Assembly (NCBI GenBank): GCA_009767595.1
Contig: VSDK01001179.1
Location: 219,307 to 283,306 of the forward strand
Reading direction: 5' to 3'
From: Symbiodinium kawagutii
Lineage: Eukaryota > Sar > Dinophyceae > Suessiales > Symbiodiniaceae
DNA length: 64,000 nucleotides
This document shows positions 20,001-26,978 of the stretch, piece by piece (position 1 is the stretch's first letter; every line of letters starts with the position of its first letter). Position numbers and translations under genes: made by a program. Below the pieces are notes generated by a model. The model did not search any database and was not told the DNA's origin. It saw only the letters and a program-made list of their open reading frames with translations.

Positions 20001-21998
20001 AAACAATTGCGCCATGTTGTGGACAGCCATGTTGTTTCCTCGGCCGGTCAAACAATCCTGAGCGTACTTGTCCTCCGGAGCCAAAGAAGGCCCATATAAT
20101 TTGTAGCCTCTGCCCAGCCTGGGCGTCATCAAAGTCAGGTCAGGTGGGTCGGCTAATCCTAACGCGCCCCCGCCCAGCCCAGGGCAATCGATGGTAACGC
20201 GGGATTGCTGTGCCGTAAACTCCGGATGTGTGTGCAGGGCTAAAAGGTCACTCAGGGCATGTGCACATGGTACCGAGGGATCTTTTAACGGCGCAAGCTG
20301 AGCTGGCGACTCTATCTGCGTAGCCTCCCACAATGGCGCGGGTCCCACTGGACTAGATGCGGATACCACTTGAACATCCGACGAGCTACTAGAATGGTCA
20401 CTGCTGACTGACATCGGCTCCTCAGGGGATGAGTCCGCTGGAACAAAAGCCGGTGAATCCACTTCCATCCCTTGGGGGTTATTCTGTGCTGGGGCAACCT
20501 CATCCGGGAATTCCGCACTGTCAAGAAGTGGCAGTTTAGAGACGGACCAAGGGAGCAAGCAAGGTTCCAAGCCAAGTACTTCAAACAAGGCATGAGTGTT
20601 TGGAGTCCGATATGCCCATGCACACAGCACTAGGTTACGGTGGGCTTCAGGCAGTGATATCGTTGGCACTTCTCCAAACCAAGTAACTCCGGACATAGCT
20701 TTCCATCCCGATTGGTGCCACATGGCCTGAAATTCTTGAAGAAACTGGAGCGCGCCGTGCGCGAGGGTCTTGGCCTTGCCATAGCTGTGGTAAATTGCTG
20801 GACGAATGGTGCGGGTGGAGATGGCATTGGATTGGAAAAGCCACTGGCCTGGCAGAGTGATAACCGAGCGGCATCCTCCAATGTTGGGCAAAACGGACAA
20901 AGCACCCTGTTCAAAGGTGACTCTCGCCCAATCAGTGTAAGATGGGTCTCTAGACCTAGCTGTGGGAGAGAGAGTTTCATCGCTGGACTGTCGAGGCCAC
21001 TGGTCACCTAATGACCAACCTACTGGTAGTGGCCAGCAGAGTGTGCACATGAATCGACCCAATAGTGACCACACATGGCAGATATCCAGGGAGGAATGAT
21101 ACTGCACTCCCAACAAAGGAGTGGTCATTAGTCCGCTTTTGAGCATCGTGGTGGGATCATCCACCGGGTTGCTGCTGCTGAGAAGGTCACGTTCCGACTG
21201 AAGCCTTTCCTCTGCAAGCTGCATGGGAGAATGTGACAGATTCGGTTGAACTCTTGTCGCATCACAGAGCGAGATAACCAGCCCTGCATTAAGATCCATA
21301 GAGTGTTCGCTGACTAACAACATTCCAGGGGCGGCAGCTTTGGAGTTGTTGGTTAAAGCAGCGGGGGTCGGGATGGCCTTGGCTAAATTGACAAGGTCAC
21401 CTACTTCAAACAGGGTAACAGGAACACAATCTGTGTCGATCAAGAGCAACTGCACATGTGGGAAAAGGAATCTGGCCGTCTCGAGCACGAAAGTGCCCGC
21501 CCATATGTAAGGCACCTCGGTTAACCCAGAGGTGTCGTCTAGATGGTACCAAACTAGGTCAGTCCTTTCTCGTCCCGGGCCAACTAGCTTCCTCCTAGAG
21601 CTCCACCAAGGCTGAAACGAGGGCCAGTAGTCGACTTGCTCTGGTCGGCGGCTGTCTACAATGAGATATACTACATCATTCTGAGCAAAGGCATCCTGTT
21701 CTGAAAGGAGTCGTGTAATGATCTTCACATAATCCACTCCGCCCGCAGGCGCCTTGCCTGTGTAACCTTTGGGGTCAGAGTGCTCCTCGGCAGTTTTCCG
21801 CAGGATGTCGTCTTGCCGAACTTGGTAAGGACGACCACCGCAATCGAGCCCAAAGGGAGTTGCCAAGAGCGAACACTTGAGGTCCATGGCCCGCAGCTCA
21901 GCTAGGAGATGGTCGGCAGTGTCATCTGCTGGCCGCTCGTGCCAGATTTCAGGTTCCAGCCAGCAACCAGGCACCTGGTTCTGAGTGTTCTGTGGCAT
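14028..21998 (-). CDS. Giant polyprotein of cluster A: GT8-like / GxSxG hydrolase-like / SF1 helicase
   Basis: About 2,650 codons, intronless. I take ATG 21998 (MPQNTQNQVPG) rather than 22085: it matches the fragment at 12433 and leaves the leader hairpin (22022-22035) outside the ORF. Residue numbers are from 21998. About 184-192: LLIDTDCVP, a DxD-type motif, with DLNAGLVIS and HSYGKAK downstream, as in GT8-like glycosyltransferases. About 755: RGFSAGSYTG, a GxSxG nucleophile elbow, with a conserved later Asp (FDSLC) and His (HHYGHLL). About 1308-1316: Walker A GLFGAGKTTS; about 1430: HEEAQQA (motif II); about 1460: VGDGHQAPGG (motif III); about 1845: VGLSRA (motif VI): superfamily 1 helicase, UPF1-like order. 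A basic KKRRRTRKTKSR patch and an unknown C-domain follow. The 2,605-aa protein of cluster B matches end to end. The gap breaks the last ~100 codons; end uncertain. Enzyme activities are inferred from motifs only. Confidence 0.75.
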   Translation of the reverse strand: MPQNTQNQVPGCWLEPEIWHERPADDTADHLLAELRAMDLKCSLLATPFGLDCGGRPYQVRQDDILRKTAEEHSDPKGYTGKAPAGGVDYVKIITRLLSEQDAFAQNDVVYLIVDSRRPEQVDYWPSFQPWWSSRRKLVGPGRERTDLVWYHLDDTSGLTEVPYIWAGTFVLETARFLFPHVQLLLIDTDCVPVTLFEVGDLVNLAKAIPTPAALTNNSKAAAPGMLLVSEHSMDLNAGLVISLCDATRVQPNLSHSPMQLAEERLQSERDLLSSSNPVDDPTTMLKSGLMTTPLLGVQYHSSLDICHVWSLLGRFMCTLCWPLPVGWSLGDQWPRQSSDETLSPTARSRDPSYTDWARVTFEQGALSVLPNIGGCRSVITLPGQWLFQSNAISTRTIRPAIYHSYGKAKTLAHGALQFLQEFQAMWHQSGWKAMSGVTWFGEVPTISLPEAHRNLVLCAWAYRTPNTHALFEVLGLEPCLLPWSVSKLPLLDSAEFPDEVAPAQNNPQGMEVDSPAFVPADSSPEEPMSVSSDHSSSSSDVQVVSASSPVGPAPLWEATQIESPAQLAPLKDPSVPCAHALSDLLALHTHPEFTAQQSRVTIDCPGLGGGALGLADPPDLTLMTPRLGRGYKLYGPSLAPEDKYAQDCLTGRGNNMAVHNMAQLFLTGSDYAPTVWARVTGVAVPVFIHRALLVARHAKRVPAHRHLPHPQFVTAVCFKLLQLHPASPHVFMQMMKMCPAIPVCPKVPLRIRGFSAGSYTGAVVALCARTLSPVYTLDVVLGAVAMAPQTFLGLCNLAALKTRDGMMAHHVKLVHLQFDSLCRWTPDLWSEVLGRHLCISYVEGRCSWAGTDQHHYGHLLDLDLGPGRRSISHLQTDLIASRPLKLQLQVPLRLTCWLRSTSRFPLSAVIKFLGSSVTELLASLGDVCNELELHPPATEDEAKSLLLSTFAIKLASDNDTSMAPVEEWLTALARSLLTPLPLRELIVLLHAFIPQVGASRCTREAVHAKRSATSFCPKISIKPVAKGHFGLHEFQVHNHSPSAPLGLWVPLECDDNDVCTYEEWHAYDCRQIDTGLDWGDVCIFHVQRKPEASEGSTDARRSSAGSSLPTGVLCSPDTCETRFAFAGVLTDIDRPSTANDTWKRAKLRRATLTHLPGVGGLITRAKLTDFLQDAQLGLPEELERLELGDHPPAYLLMDLFRLSSTVSGSQLMKVAKLAPQHKPVVLGIPSQVSTSPFVNHKHAELLESFRLLLTMLITRLPPCEMQQHRAFCTQIMEEADRDSGHLVVLVVSLLVSLLTGRGTLLVEGLFGAGKTTSVVFLLAWLVLTTPDSAKFTVASRENPAGQAIAAMIVRLHLPQEIKEKFVRTCSQKELEELGDACTGIEVKTREAGSRLSNGRVLIATTGTIHEHIEGHPIEFGHHLASCCLMIHEEAQQAVEFKSAVAAAAPEVPCLYILVGDGHQAPGGVGSRNREAIELRSELMKLPIGLKAPCRTFTPATFSIAISHLISHCEGINRYDLLQHVEEISAASVFAPWRLNHDLPPAQQSPIAAWILEQFPDASALKFDSPIGMLLGLGALLVLPHSPITLSVACSASAAAGVGTGPHAWSIMFPTTSRVTSTVYECLVGAFYQDLVSVTPTDQGEQWSFGTGTHNAARNEPHGFRFIYWYDADKRRRRSQEEKNNPGNQRPRGSANAVSAAYTCAHNMMEFVPSFDVTEPGHTPGQLLMTNTNHQRSVLSHAATVRPALPQYTPNPAFVPESDSNEQGKGSSKGKRAKGKSKEVGLQGSSSSRYLSHVPLKVENTVKLAGATCYRSFLIQSGVSFLSGNDRYSRPQNFEAYARANVGLSRAIGTTIILSPVDMRGLIGMAQVIAVLQTGVGRIDTNSVGVQHSEDRFDRHIVSDSDMHRRLCGNQICEDPLPLAMGWASNSPDGRQVLRLHLMLVEARNFQPSIQVHWCFPGGKFMGLLWGYGLDNQRRALWEVRPHPQGVGCSLLHVDRTLPNRVLYPQNTAHVMWPLHRGHFYDSWAIDPSVTTEAEILGDQTSTPVGLSADCLRFVPPGFSGRVARPRDPEVAVSTCSVSSSAQASDASVSDCTETEESSSKKRRRTRKTKSRHIQLTQIRALPPTIMELDTEVGYPTGDSVDDAERQRWLEAVRHFANFAKISLAQGVYNETAARAIPSPASLSSLPPEWPMARMVLKIPCASTMYKQTMVRSTLERRLNNHRAVLLKADVIMGLSDSLSPIAEFIASLFQGVQQVDFVQQFTEWELFADPEFWYKSLIIELAGAVQALRQTPQGMVIAPQNRNQSTMLSFVMLHDVESVISKGNLPFRNTKIYFLVAFLNIVLKNAKLHTFRGSWQDSVFSAKGIVVKTHQHDTDPFGLLSIEQGKAEVPKIKDHVSGATRFSLTRALVGTGLLASKTVELLTCRLNPTSLHIEVRVPTLHLLGQDVQTPEFDDDCIDHYVPSNWDLMSVSPGKLMSIGANIGSETPMDVLARYGDYLFDGLNCEDALQSNLERLFTTDGTFTDPVQTLAAFDTPMWSPQXXXXXXXXXXXXXXXXXXXXXXXXXXXXXXXXXXXXXXXXXXXXXXXXXXXXXXXXXXXXXXXXXXXXXXXXXXXXXXXXXXXXXXXXXXXXXXXXXXXXXXCQKKLGSGQ
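14059..14361. other. Assembly gap (303 N)
   Basis: Run of N inside the 3' part of the cluster A polyprotein. Its true length is unknown, so the reading frame and the C-terminus beyond it are undetermined. Confidence 1.
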
Positions 21999-22021
21999 TG
22001 GCACTCGCCGTGATGGAGGAA

Positions 22022-22035
22022 TACTTCTGTAAGCA
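22022..22035 (-). promoter_or_regulatory. ACAG-loop leader hairpin of the polyprotein
   Basis: Coding-strand TGCTT-ACAG-AAGTA within GTTTGCTTACAGAAGTATTC, identical to 12359-12372. It ends 23 nt before the chosen ATG (21998). The 5' half (TTTGCTTACAG) also resembles a 3' splice acceptor. Confidence 0.85.
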
Positions 22036-22056
22036 AACCTCTCTTTCCCACAAAAA

Positions 22057-22073
22057 TTGAGCCGAAACAGCAG
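22057..22073 (-). other. Probable DinoSL relic
   Basis: Coding-strand CTGCTGTTTCGGCTCAA, close to the 3' part of the leader (TTTTGGCTCAAG). It stands 21 nt before the hairpin, in the same order as at 12333-12372 (relic, then GAGGTTTGCTTACAG). Confidence 0.5.
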
Positions 22074-22307
22074 TGATTCGCACAAGAATCATGCAAATAG
22101 CCTCAAGAAAAAAGTTCGTCAGCTATGCCAGGAAGAGAGCCATTACGAGAAACCAACAGCCCTGCTCAGAGCCCTATTTATCGCAGTCAAGACAGAGTGT
22201 AACTTGATGAAAACAAAAACCGCAAAGAAAACCTCGCCTACACACTCACTCACTCAGACCGCATATCCTCATCTTTATCTGCGCATGATACTCCGTCATT
22301 CACAAAC

Positions 22308-22958
22308 TCAGCCGAGGCACTGACTACAATGGCTAAGGCGCCAGATGCTTTGATCTGCTCTGGCCGGATCGTCAAGTTCAGAGAAGCGTGGGCAGGACTG
22401 AACAAGGTGCACTACTTTACGTGTATCCACAAAAACAGCAACATCCGCACTGTCAATGTGACGTGCACAGCTGCACAAAGTCAATTTAGAAAAAGGACCT
22501 ACACCCGAGCGCTTCATATGGTGACAGTGGCTCCGGTGAATTTTTTTGCCATTACCGCACCTGTATACAATATGCTCTATGCTACCCTCAGGGACGGTTG
22601 CAGAAGGAGAGGACGGTGCTGGGAAAGCTGGACCGGCATCCTCTTGCTGTTGATTGGAGGACCGTGCCTCTGGACGAACCGGTCTCTGCGGGTGTGAGCT
22701 GGTCAGGGTGCGTCCATTGCCCACATCCGTGGCACTATCCACAGAGTCCTCCTCACTCGACCACGATTCAACGGGAAAATCATAGATGTGGACAAAGGAA
22801 GGATCTAAGTGACCATGGGCTGCGAGAATGCGCACAGTATCCGCATGTAGATTGTGTGTTTCTGCAAAAGTGCGGAGCGGGTCCAGCGAGGCAGAAGATG
22901 CTTGTCCACCCTGGCGTTCTGCGCGCTGCCAAGTACTGTCCAACGAGGATCGGCGCAT
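22308..22958 (-). CDS. 216-aa protein with two HCCC zinc-binding-like motifs
   Basis: Intronless cistron ahead of the giant polyprotein, same strand, spacing about 310 nt to its ATG. The first ~130 residues are polar and low-complexity (acidic Ser/Glu stretch). The C-terminal ~85 residues hold two tandem units: VYRCGNGKKIHRSHCHHMKR ... LCSC, and VFVDTRKVVHLVQSCPRF ... LSHCSQC. The pattern GK-x(2)-H-x(3)-C ... C-x-C/C-x-x-C suggests small zinc ribbons; I know similar short His/Cys units from dinoflagellate retroelement proteins, but no function is established. The start is supported by a hairpin (22982-22995) ending 23 nt upstream, exactly as for the next cistron. No counterpart in cluster B. 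Confidence 0.6.
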   Translation of the reverse strand: MRRSSLDSTWQRAERQGGQASSASLDPLRTFAETHNLHADTVRILAAHGHLDPSFVHIYDFPVESWSSEEDSVDSATDVGNGRTLTSSHPQRPVRPEARSSNQQQEDAGPAFPAPSSPSATVPEGSIEHIVYRCGNGKKIHRSHCHHMKRSGVGPFSKLTLCSCARHIDSADVAVFVDTRKVVHLVQSCPRFSELDDPARADQSIWRLSHCSQCLG

Positions 22959-22981
22959 GGCAGAGGGCGCCCGAGCAGCAA

Positions 22982-22995
22982 CACTTCTGTAAGCG
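22982..22995 (-). promoter_or_regulatory. ACAG-loop leader hairpin, compensated outer pair
   Basis: Coding-strand CGCTT-ACAG-AAGTG: the usual outer T-A pair is C-G here, so both sides changed together. It ends 23 nt before the ATG at 22958. Confidence 0.85.
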
Positions 22996-23046
22996 AAGCT
23001 GGGAACCAGAAGCTAGCCCAAATTCCGACAATGGAAGGAAGAGCCC

Positions 23047-23390
23047 ATGCTTTTTCACAGCCAAGATAGACAGTAGCTAAATGTGTGCTAGTACTTGGTC
23101 CTCCTATTTCTGCAACTCTCACTTGCAATACGCAGGTCCTTTTTACTCTGCGCTATTGGCCAAGATGCGAAGTCAGCTCCCATCAGATACATCACCTGAG
23201 GCCAGGACAACTGTGCGGACGGAAGGTAGTTAAGCAGTAAAACCTGCATACGCGTTGTCGCCGCTGAGCTATCTCTTCCCCCCTAGTAAACACACAGGTC
23301 ACAACTCTCAAGTCCCTCTGCATGAGTTTTTTCCGACACACCTCACTTGCTTCCGGGATTTTCCGGTGACACAGTCACGCCAGCAAAGCA
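23047..23390 (-). other. Spacer between cistrons, possible weak DinoSL relic
   Basis: No gene. Coding-strand TATCTTGGCTGTGA near 23050-23065 resembles the leader end TTTTGGCTCAAG and lies upstream of the 216-aa cistron's hairpin, where a relic is expected; similarity is weak. Rest unremarkable. Confidence 0.3.
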
Positions 23391-24785
23391 TTATGCATGA
23401 TGAACAGCGGAGCCTAGCATATTTGTGAGGAAGGTGCAGGTGGAATTAGAAACCAAACCAAGGGAGAGGACGGCGCCAGGGGACCACTCGTATGGAGAGC
23501 CATCGAGAATATGACCCGCGTATCTCAAAATAGTTGGCACCGAATCATACGTCCAAAAGGGAGGATTGTGTAGTTCTGCTTGAAGTTGACTCGCATAACA
23601 CCGCCGAGGGACCATTTTGGCAAGATACCGACTGATAGGTCTTGCCGCATCGACACACCAGTATGACTGCTGTATTACCACCGGCACATGTTCATGCAAG
23701 GGGCAGTAAGACACAATGACATGTAGGGTGAGGATTTCGGAGGCATCGGCATGGTCATTCCGTGGCGCCAAAGCATATGTCACCGTAGTATCCCCCTCTT
23801 CAAAGGCCCAGCGCTGCCGAGCCTGGAGAATCCATTCGTCTTGCCTGAGTGCTTCTGCCGAGACAAACAGATCTGAGCTGCCAAGGGGCTCATTGAACGG
23901 GGAAATACCATGGAGACAAACCCGAACGAGGTCCGAGGGTGTAGTCGAGGTGGAGAGAAGATGTGCTTGCAGGGAGATATGCAGGTCCTCGGCATTAGCC
24001 ACCATGGAGGCCTGCCGAGTAATGAAAGCTGGGTAGTTACCAACATAGATTTCACACAGATGCCCTGGATCGGTATACCACAAGTCGTCAGTGGAAAGAG
24101 CGTCACCTCCACACGCTACTAGACAGCGCCTAGGTCCCTCGGGTGCGCACTTGTCAAGCCACCCTCCTGGTAACAAAAGCGTCGCCCGGTTGATGGGAGA
24201 CTGGATCCATTGTGCGATAGGCCGACGAGGACCAGTGGGCACTTCAACCTCATGCACTACTCCCGGGACAAGTCCTGAGGGCTCATCTCCTGTATCCATA
24301 AGTACCAAGACCGCAAGAGAAGGTCGAGCAAGTGGTTCTTGGGGTTGGGGTAAGATGACGAAAATCCGGAGTACACTATATTGCGCATGATCTGCCCACA
24401 TTGCATGAATCATCTGCAACAAATGATCTTGGTCCTGCAGGCGGAGAGAACGGTAACGTCGCCCCAAGTCAACTAGTCCCAGCCCATACGTGACCACCAA
24501 GACATGCTGCTCTTCAGGGATACCTTCAGAACGGAAGGATTGGAAAGCTTCTTCAAACATGTCCCATTGGACAGCTAGGATATCAGCATCATCCATGTCC
24601 TCGTCCGACGACGACACAACCGAGGGTCCCGTCGGTACAACTCCTGGTAAGAAGGCTCCCGGTGCCATAAGGGAAGTCTCATCAGACACGACCGCTGCAT
24701 GAGGGAAACTATCCGTAAAAGCAATCTTCAGCCACCCCAGAATCAAGAGGAGGAAGCAGTCTGTACCGCAACCAACTCTCTGCAT
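23391..24785 (-). CDS. 464-aa (or 425-aa) protein of unknown function
   Basis: Intronless frame between the 297-aa and 216-aa cistrons, same strand. Two starts are possible: 24785, or ATG 24668 (MAPGAFLPGVVPTG), which follows a decayed hairpin-like TTGCTTTTACGGATAGTTT at about 24722-24704; I favour the second. An acidic SSSDEDMDDADIL segment near residue 60 is followed by mixed alpha/beta sequence. Two C-terminal segments (GDTTVTYALAPRNDH; GHILDGSPYEWSPGAVLSL) recall the layout of ubiquitin-like folds, and GDTTVTY is shared with the Ubl part of the cluster B ankyrin gene. That is only a hint. No catalytic motif recognised. Cluster B lacks a counterpart between its 292-aa gene and its polyprotein. 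Confidence 0.55.
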   Translation of the reverse strand: MQRVGCGTDCFLLLILGWLKIAFTDSFPHAAVVSDETSLMAPGAFLPGVVPTGPSVVSSSDEDMDDADILAVQWDMFEEAFQSFRSEGIPEEQHVLVVTYGLGLVDLGRRYRSLRLQDQDHLLQMIHAMWADHAQYSVLRIFVILPQPQEPLARPSLAVLVLMDTGDEPSGLVPGVVHEVEVPTGPRRPIAQWIQSPINRATLLLPGGWLDKCAPEGPRRCLVACGGDALSTDDLWYTDPGHLCEIYVGNYPAFITRQASMVANAEDLHISLQAHLLSTSTTPSDLVRVCLHGISPFNEPLGSSDLFVSAEALRQDEWILQARQRWAFEEGDTTVTYALAPRNDHADASEILTLHVIVSYCPLHEHVPVVIQQSYWCVDAARPISRYLAKMVPRRCYASQLQAELHNPPFWTYDSVPTILRYAGHILDGSPYEWSPGAVLSLGLVSNSTCTFLTNMLGSAVHHA

Positions 24786-25774
24786 GGTGCCCGCAAACAG
24801 CTACGACCCGGGTTAAGGATCACTAGTTGGCGTCGACTTGAGCCCTCAGAATCAACATCACTGACAGTGATTTCCTGCTTACTACCTGGAGTGGCACCCA
24901 CTGTGACATCTGCGACTGAGGTTCTGGCTACGGCAGGTGCGTTCTCATCAAAACTTAGTCCAGTTCATCCATCAGATTCAGCTCTCCAACATACAAACAG
25001 TGTCCAGGACATAGACAGCTTGCTCTCCTACGTGTCCAAGTTTTTCCACATGGTTCTCCACAAAGGACACAAGGCTGCTGGCAACAGGTTCTGGCCAGTT
25101 CCTCAGTTCTTGTTCGCTGCCCTGGGCGAAACCTGCTTCGGCTGGCCCTTGGGCGGTCAGGGTGATCATACCACGACTCATGGTCCCCTTTAGCCTGGGC
25201 TCCATACCTGCTGCGTTCCGCCCTTAGCCTTAGTTGTTCCTTGGCAATGAAACGCACAGCTTCCTCACATTTTCTGAGTCCCTCGCATGACATCATGACC
25301 AACAATCTGAGGATGGTTACAAGACGTTGCGGCCATTCCGGCATGGGAGAATCCATGACGAATGTACAGGCGATGGGGAGAGGGAAGGCGCCTGTGCGTC
25401 AACCCGGAGGTGAGGGGGAAGGCGCCTGTGCGTCAACCCGTAGGCTAAGATCAACCCCAAAAACAAGGAGTCATGCATGAAAGAATCCTAAGAAATCATT
25501 TCCCAATGAGCAGGCATGCATCAGAAAGTTCGGGGACATACAAGGGAGTGCCTGTGCCTCTTGAATGTTGAGAGCCAAGCTGCAGTACATTAACATGATC
25601 AACGTTTCAAAACAGTGCAAGCAAGAGATCACTGGTCAAAGAGGCAGAAGCCGAACACTGGGCTGGTAGCTATGCTCTGAACAAATAGCTTTTTTGTTTC
25701 TTTAACTTCGAACTTCTCTAGGCGACGACCGCTGTTTGCCGGAGGGTCTCCGCCGCTTGGCCGCCATAGCAGCG
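24786..25774 (-). other. Spacer with hairpins
   Basis: No gene seen; the short minus frames (24955-25356) lack domains. It holds two ACAG-loop hairpins in a tandem repeat (25387-25434) and a perfect 15-base palindrome ATCACTGACAGTGAT (24857-24871). Just downstream on the coding strand lies GATTCTGAGGGCTCAAG (24829-24845), whose last eight bases equal the DinoSL end; possible relic. Confidence 0.45.
25381..25443 (-). repeat. Tandem repeat x2 carrying ACAG-loop hairpins
   Basis: GGGAAGGCGCCTGTGCGTC followed by AACCCG occurs twice, 34 bases apart. On the coding strand each contains GACGC-ACAG-GCGCC (25387-25400, 25421-25434), a GC-rich stem with one A-C mismatch and the same ACAG loop as the other leader hairpins. 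Confidence 0.65.
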
Positions 25775-26668
25775 CTAGACATCGACCTGATAGTTGGCCT
25801 CTGCCACATCTTCACTCCGCATGGATGCCACCAGTTGCAACTGTTGGAGGGAAACCACGATGTCCACGTGGTCTTGCAGGACCGACAACATGCTTCCAAT
25901 CTGCATCGTATCCTGCACAGTCAGCTGCAGGTGGGCGCATTCTTGGACAAGGGCTCGGCAGTGGAGATGGAAACGCTGTAGGGCAACTAAAATTTCCTCC
26001 TTTTTGGTGGCTGGCAGGCGTGTATTAGAGGATTGGCCTGCCTCCGGAACCACTTGGACTCGTTCTTGGGGAGGAGGCAGATTGGTATCTGATTGATCAG
26101 GTTCACTCGGGCCTAAGATGCCTCGGCCGTTGCGGAGCACCTCCTTGGAATTGACCAAAGTGCCATGGAACACGTCCAAATCGCCAGCCTCATGGTGGTT
26201 AACAGGATAGGCCAGACGATAGGCCTGCTGTTTGGTAGGGGCCGACAAAGTAGCACCACGTACATGGACCATGACATGCCCGGAAGTCCACGGAGAGATG
26301 CGCTTGGTTCCCAATTGAACATATACTCTTTCCAATGCTGGGGGGCATGAAGCAGCATTATAGTTACCCCAGCTGTCAGGACAGTCCTTGCACTCGTTAG
26401 TAGATTGAAGCCAGAAATAGTGTCGCACATAGAGTGAATGAGTTGATCCGTCTGTACGCCACCTCAGCACCATTCTCAACGAAGCATAACAAACATCCAA
26501 ATGGTTGTTGTGGAGGTATACCAGGTGAGAAACATCATGCTCTCTGGATATGTCAGCATCTGCCAGAATCACCTCCAGGTCTTGTAGAGGTTCCCATTGC
26601 CTACAGCGGGGAACTGTGGAGGGGCGGGCCATAGCAGCAACTACGATGAAGCAACACCTAGAGTACAA
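25775..26668 (-). CDS. 297-aa protein, conserved with the 292-aa protein of cluster B
   Basis: Intronless cistron; start 26668 or internal ATG 26632 (MARPSTVPRC), preceded by hairpin 26712-26725 and a DinoSL relic. It aligns along its length with the 57726-58604 protein: SLYVRHYFWLQ versus RRYVLHYMMDD; GHVMVHVRGATLSAPTKQQA versus GVVFVHESGVTVSGFSHNSA; and a C-terminal helical, coiled-coil-prone region (ALQRFHLHCRALVQECAHLQ versus VKELLEEARTLARTMP). Identity is low, but block order and length agree. No known domain. Sitting next to the 347-aa gene in both clusters, it may work with that partner; the charged C-terminal helix suggests oligomerisation. Function unknown. Confidence 0.65.
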   Translation of the reverse strand: MYSRCCFIVVAAMARPSTVPRCRQWEPLQDLEVILADADISREHDVSHLVYLHNNHLDVCYASLRMVLRWRTDGSTHSLYVRHYFWLQSTNECKDCPDSWGNYNAASCPPALERVYVQLGTKRISPWTSGHVMVHVRGATLSAPTKQQAYRLAYPVNHHEAGDLDVFHGTLVNSKEVLRNGRGILGPSEPDQSDTNLPPPQERVQVVPEAGQSSNTRLPATKKEEILVALQRFHLHCRALVQECAHLQLTVQDTMQIGSMLSVLQDHVDIVVSLQQLQLVASMRSEDVAEANYQVDV

Positions 26669-26711
26669 CCCAACACGTCTAGAGAACAGGGATGGAGAAG
26701 GGCCCAGGCAA

Positions 26712-26725
26712 TACTTCTATAAGCA
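26712..26725 (-). promoter_or_regulatory. ATAG-loop leader hairpin
   Basis: Coding-strand TGCTT-ATAG-AAGTA, perfect stem with one loop change. It lies 43 nt before ATG 26668 and 16 nt after a DinoSL relic. Confidence 0.8.
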
Positions 26726-26741
26726 AAGCCAAGGCGAGTCT

Positions 26742-26757
26742 CTTGAGCCAAATGAGC
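26742..26757 (-). other. DinoSL relic (probably stacked relics)
   Basis: Coding-strand GCTCATTTGGCTCAAG; the last 11 bases equal the spliced-leader end and one T is missing. The bases before it (GCCATCTTGCTGATC, about 26774-26760) look like an older, more decayed copy. Stacked relics are expected when an mRNA is trans-spliced and re-integrated more than once. Confidence 0.7.
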
Positions 26758-26978
26758 AGATCAGCAAGATGGCCAGTAGAGTGTCGGCGAGTCGAAAAAA
26801 AAAGCGCCGCTTCCAGTGCATGGCAAGCAAATGAGAACATGGTCTGAAATGGGAGCGAGGAGAGCAGGGCGTCTCCACCGCACCAACAGAGCCCAAGTAA
26901 GAATTGAGTGATTCCCTTACTCAAATCAATCACTGCCGCCGGTCCGCCTTTTGCCAGCTTGCTAGTCACTCTTCGCTC

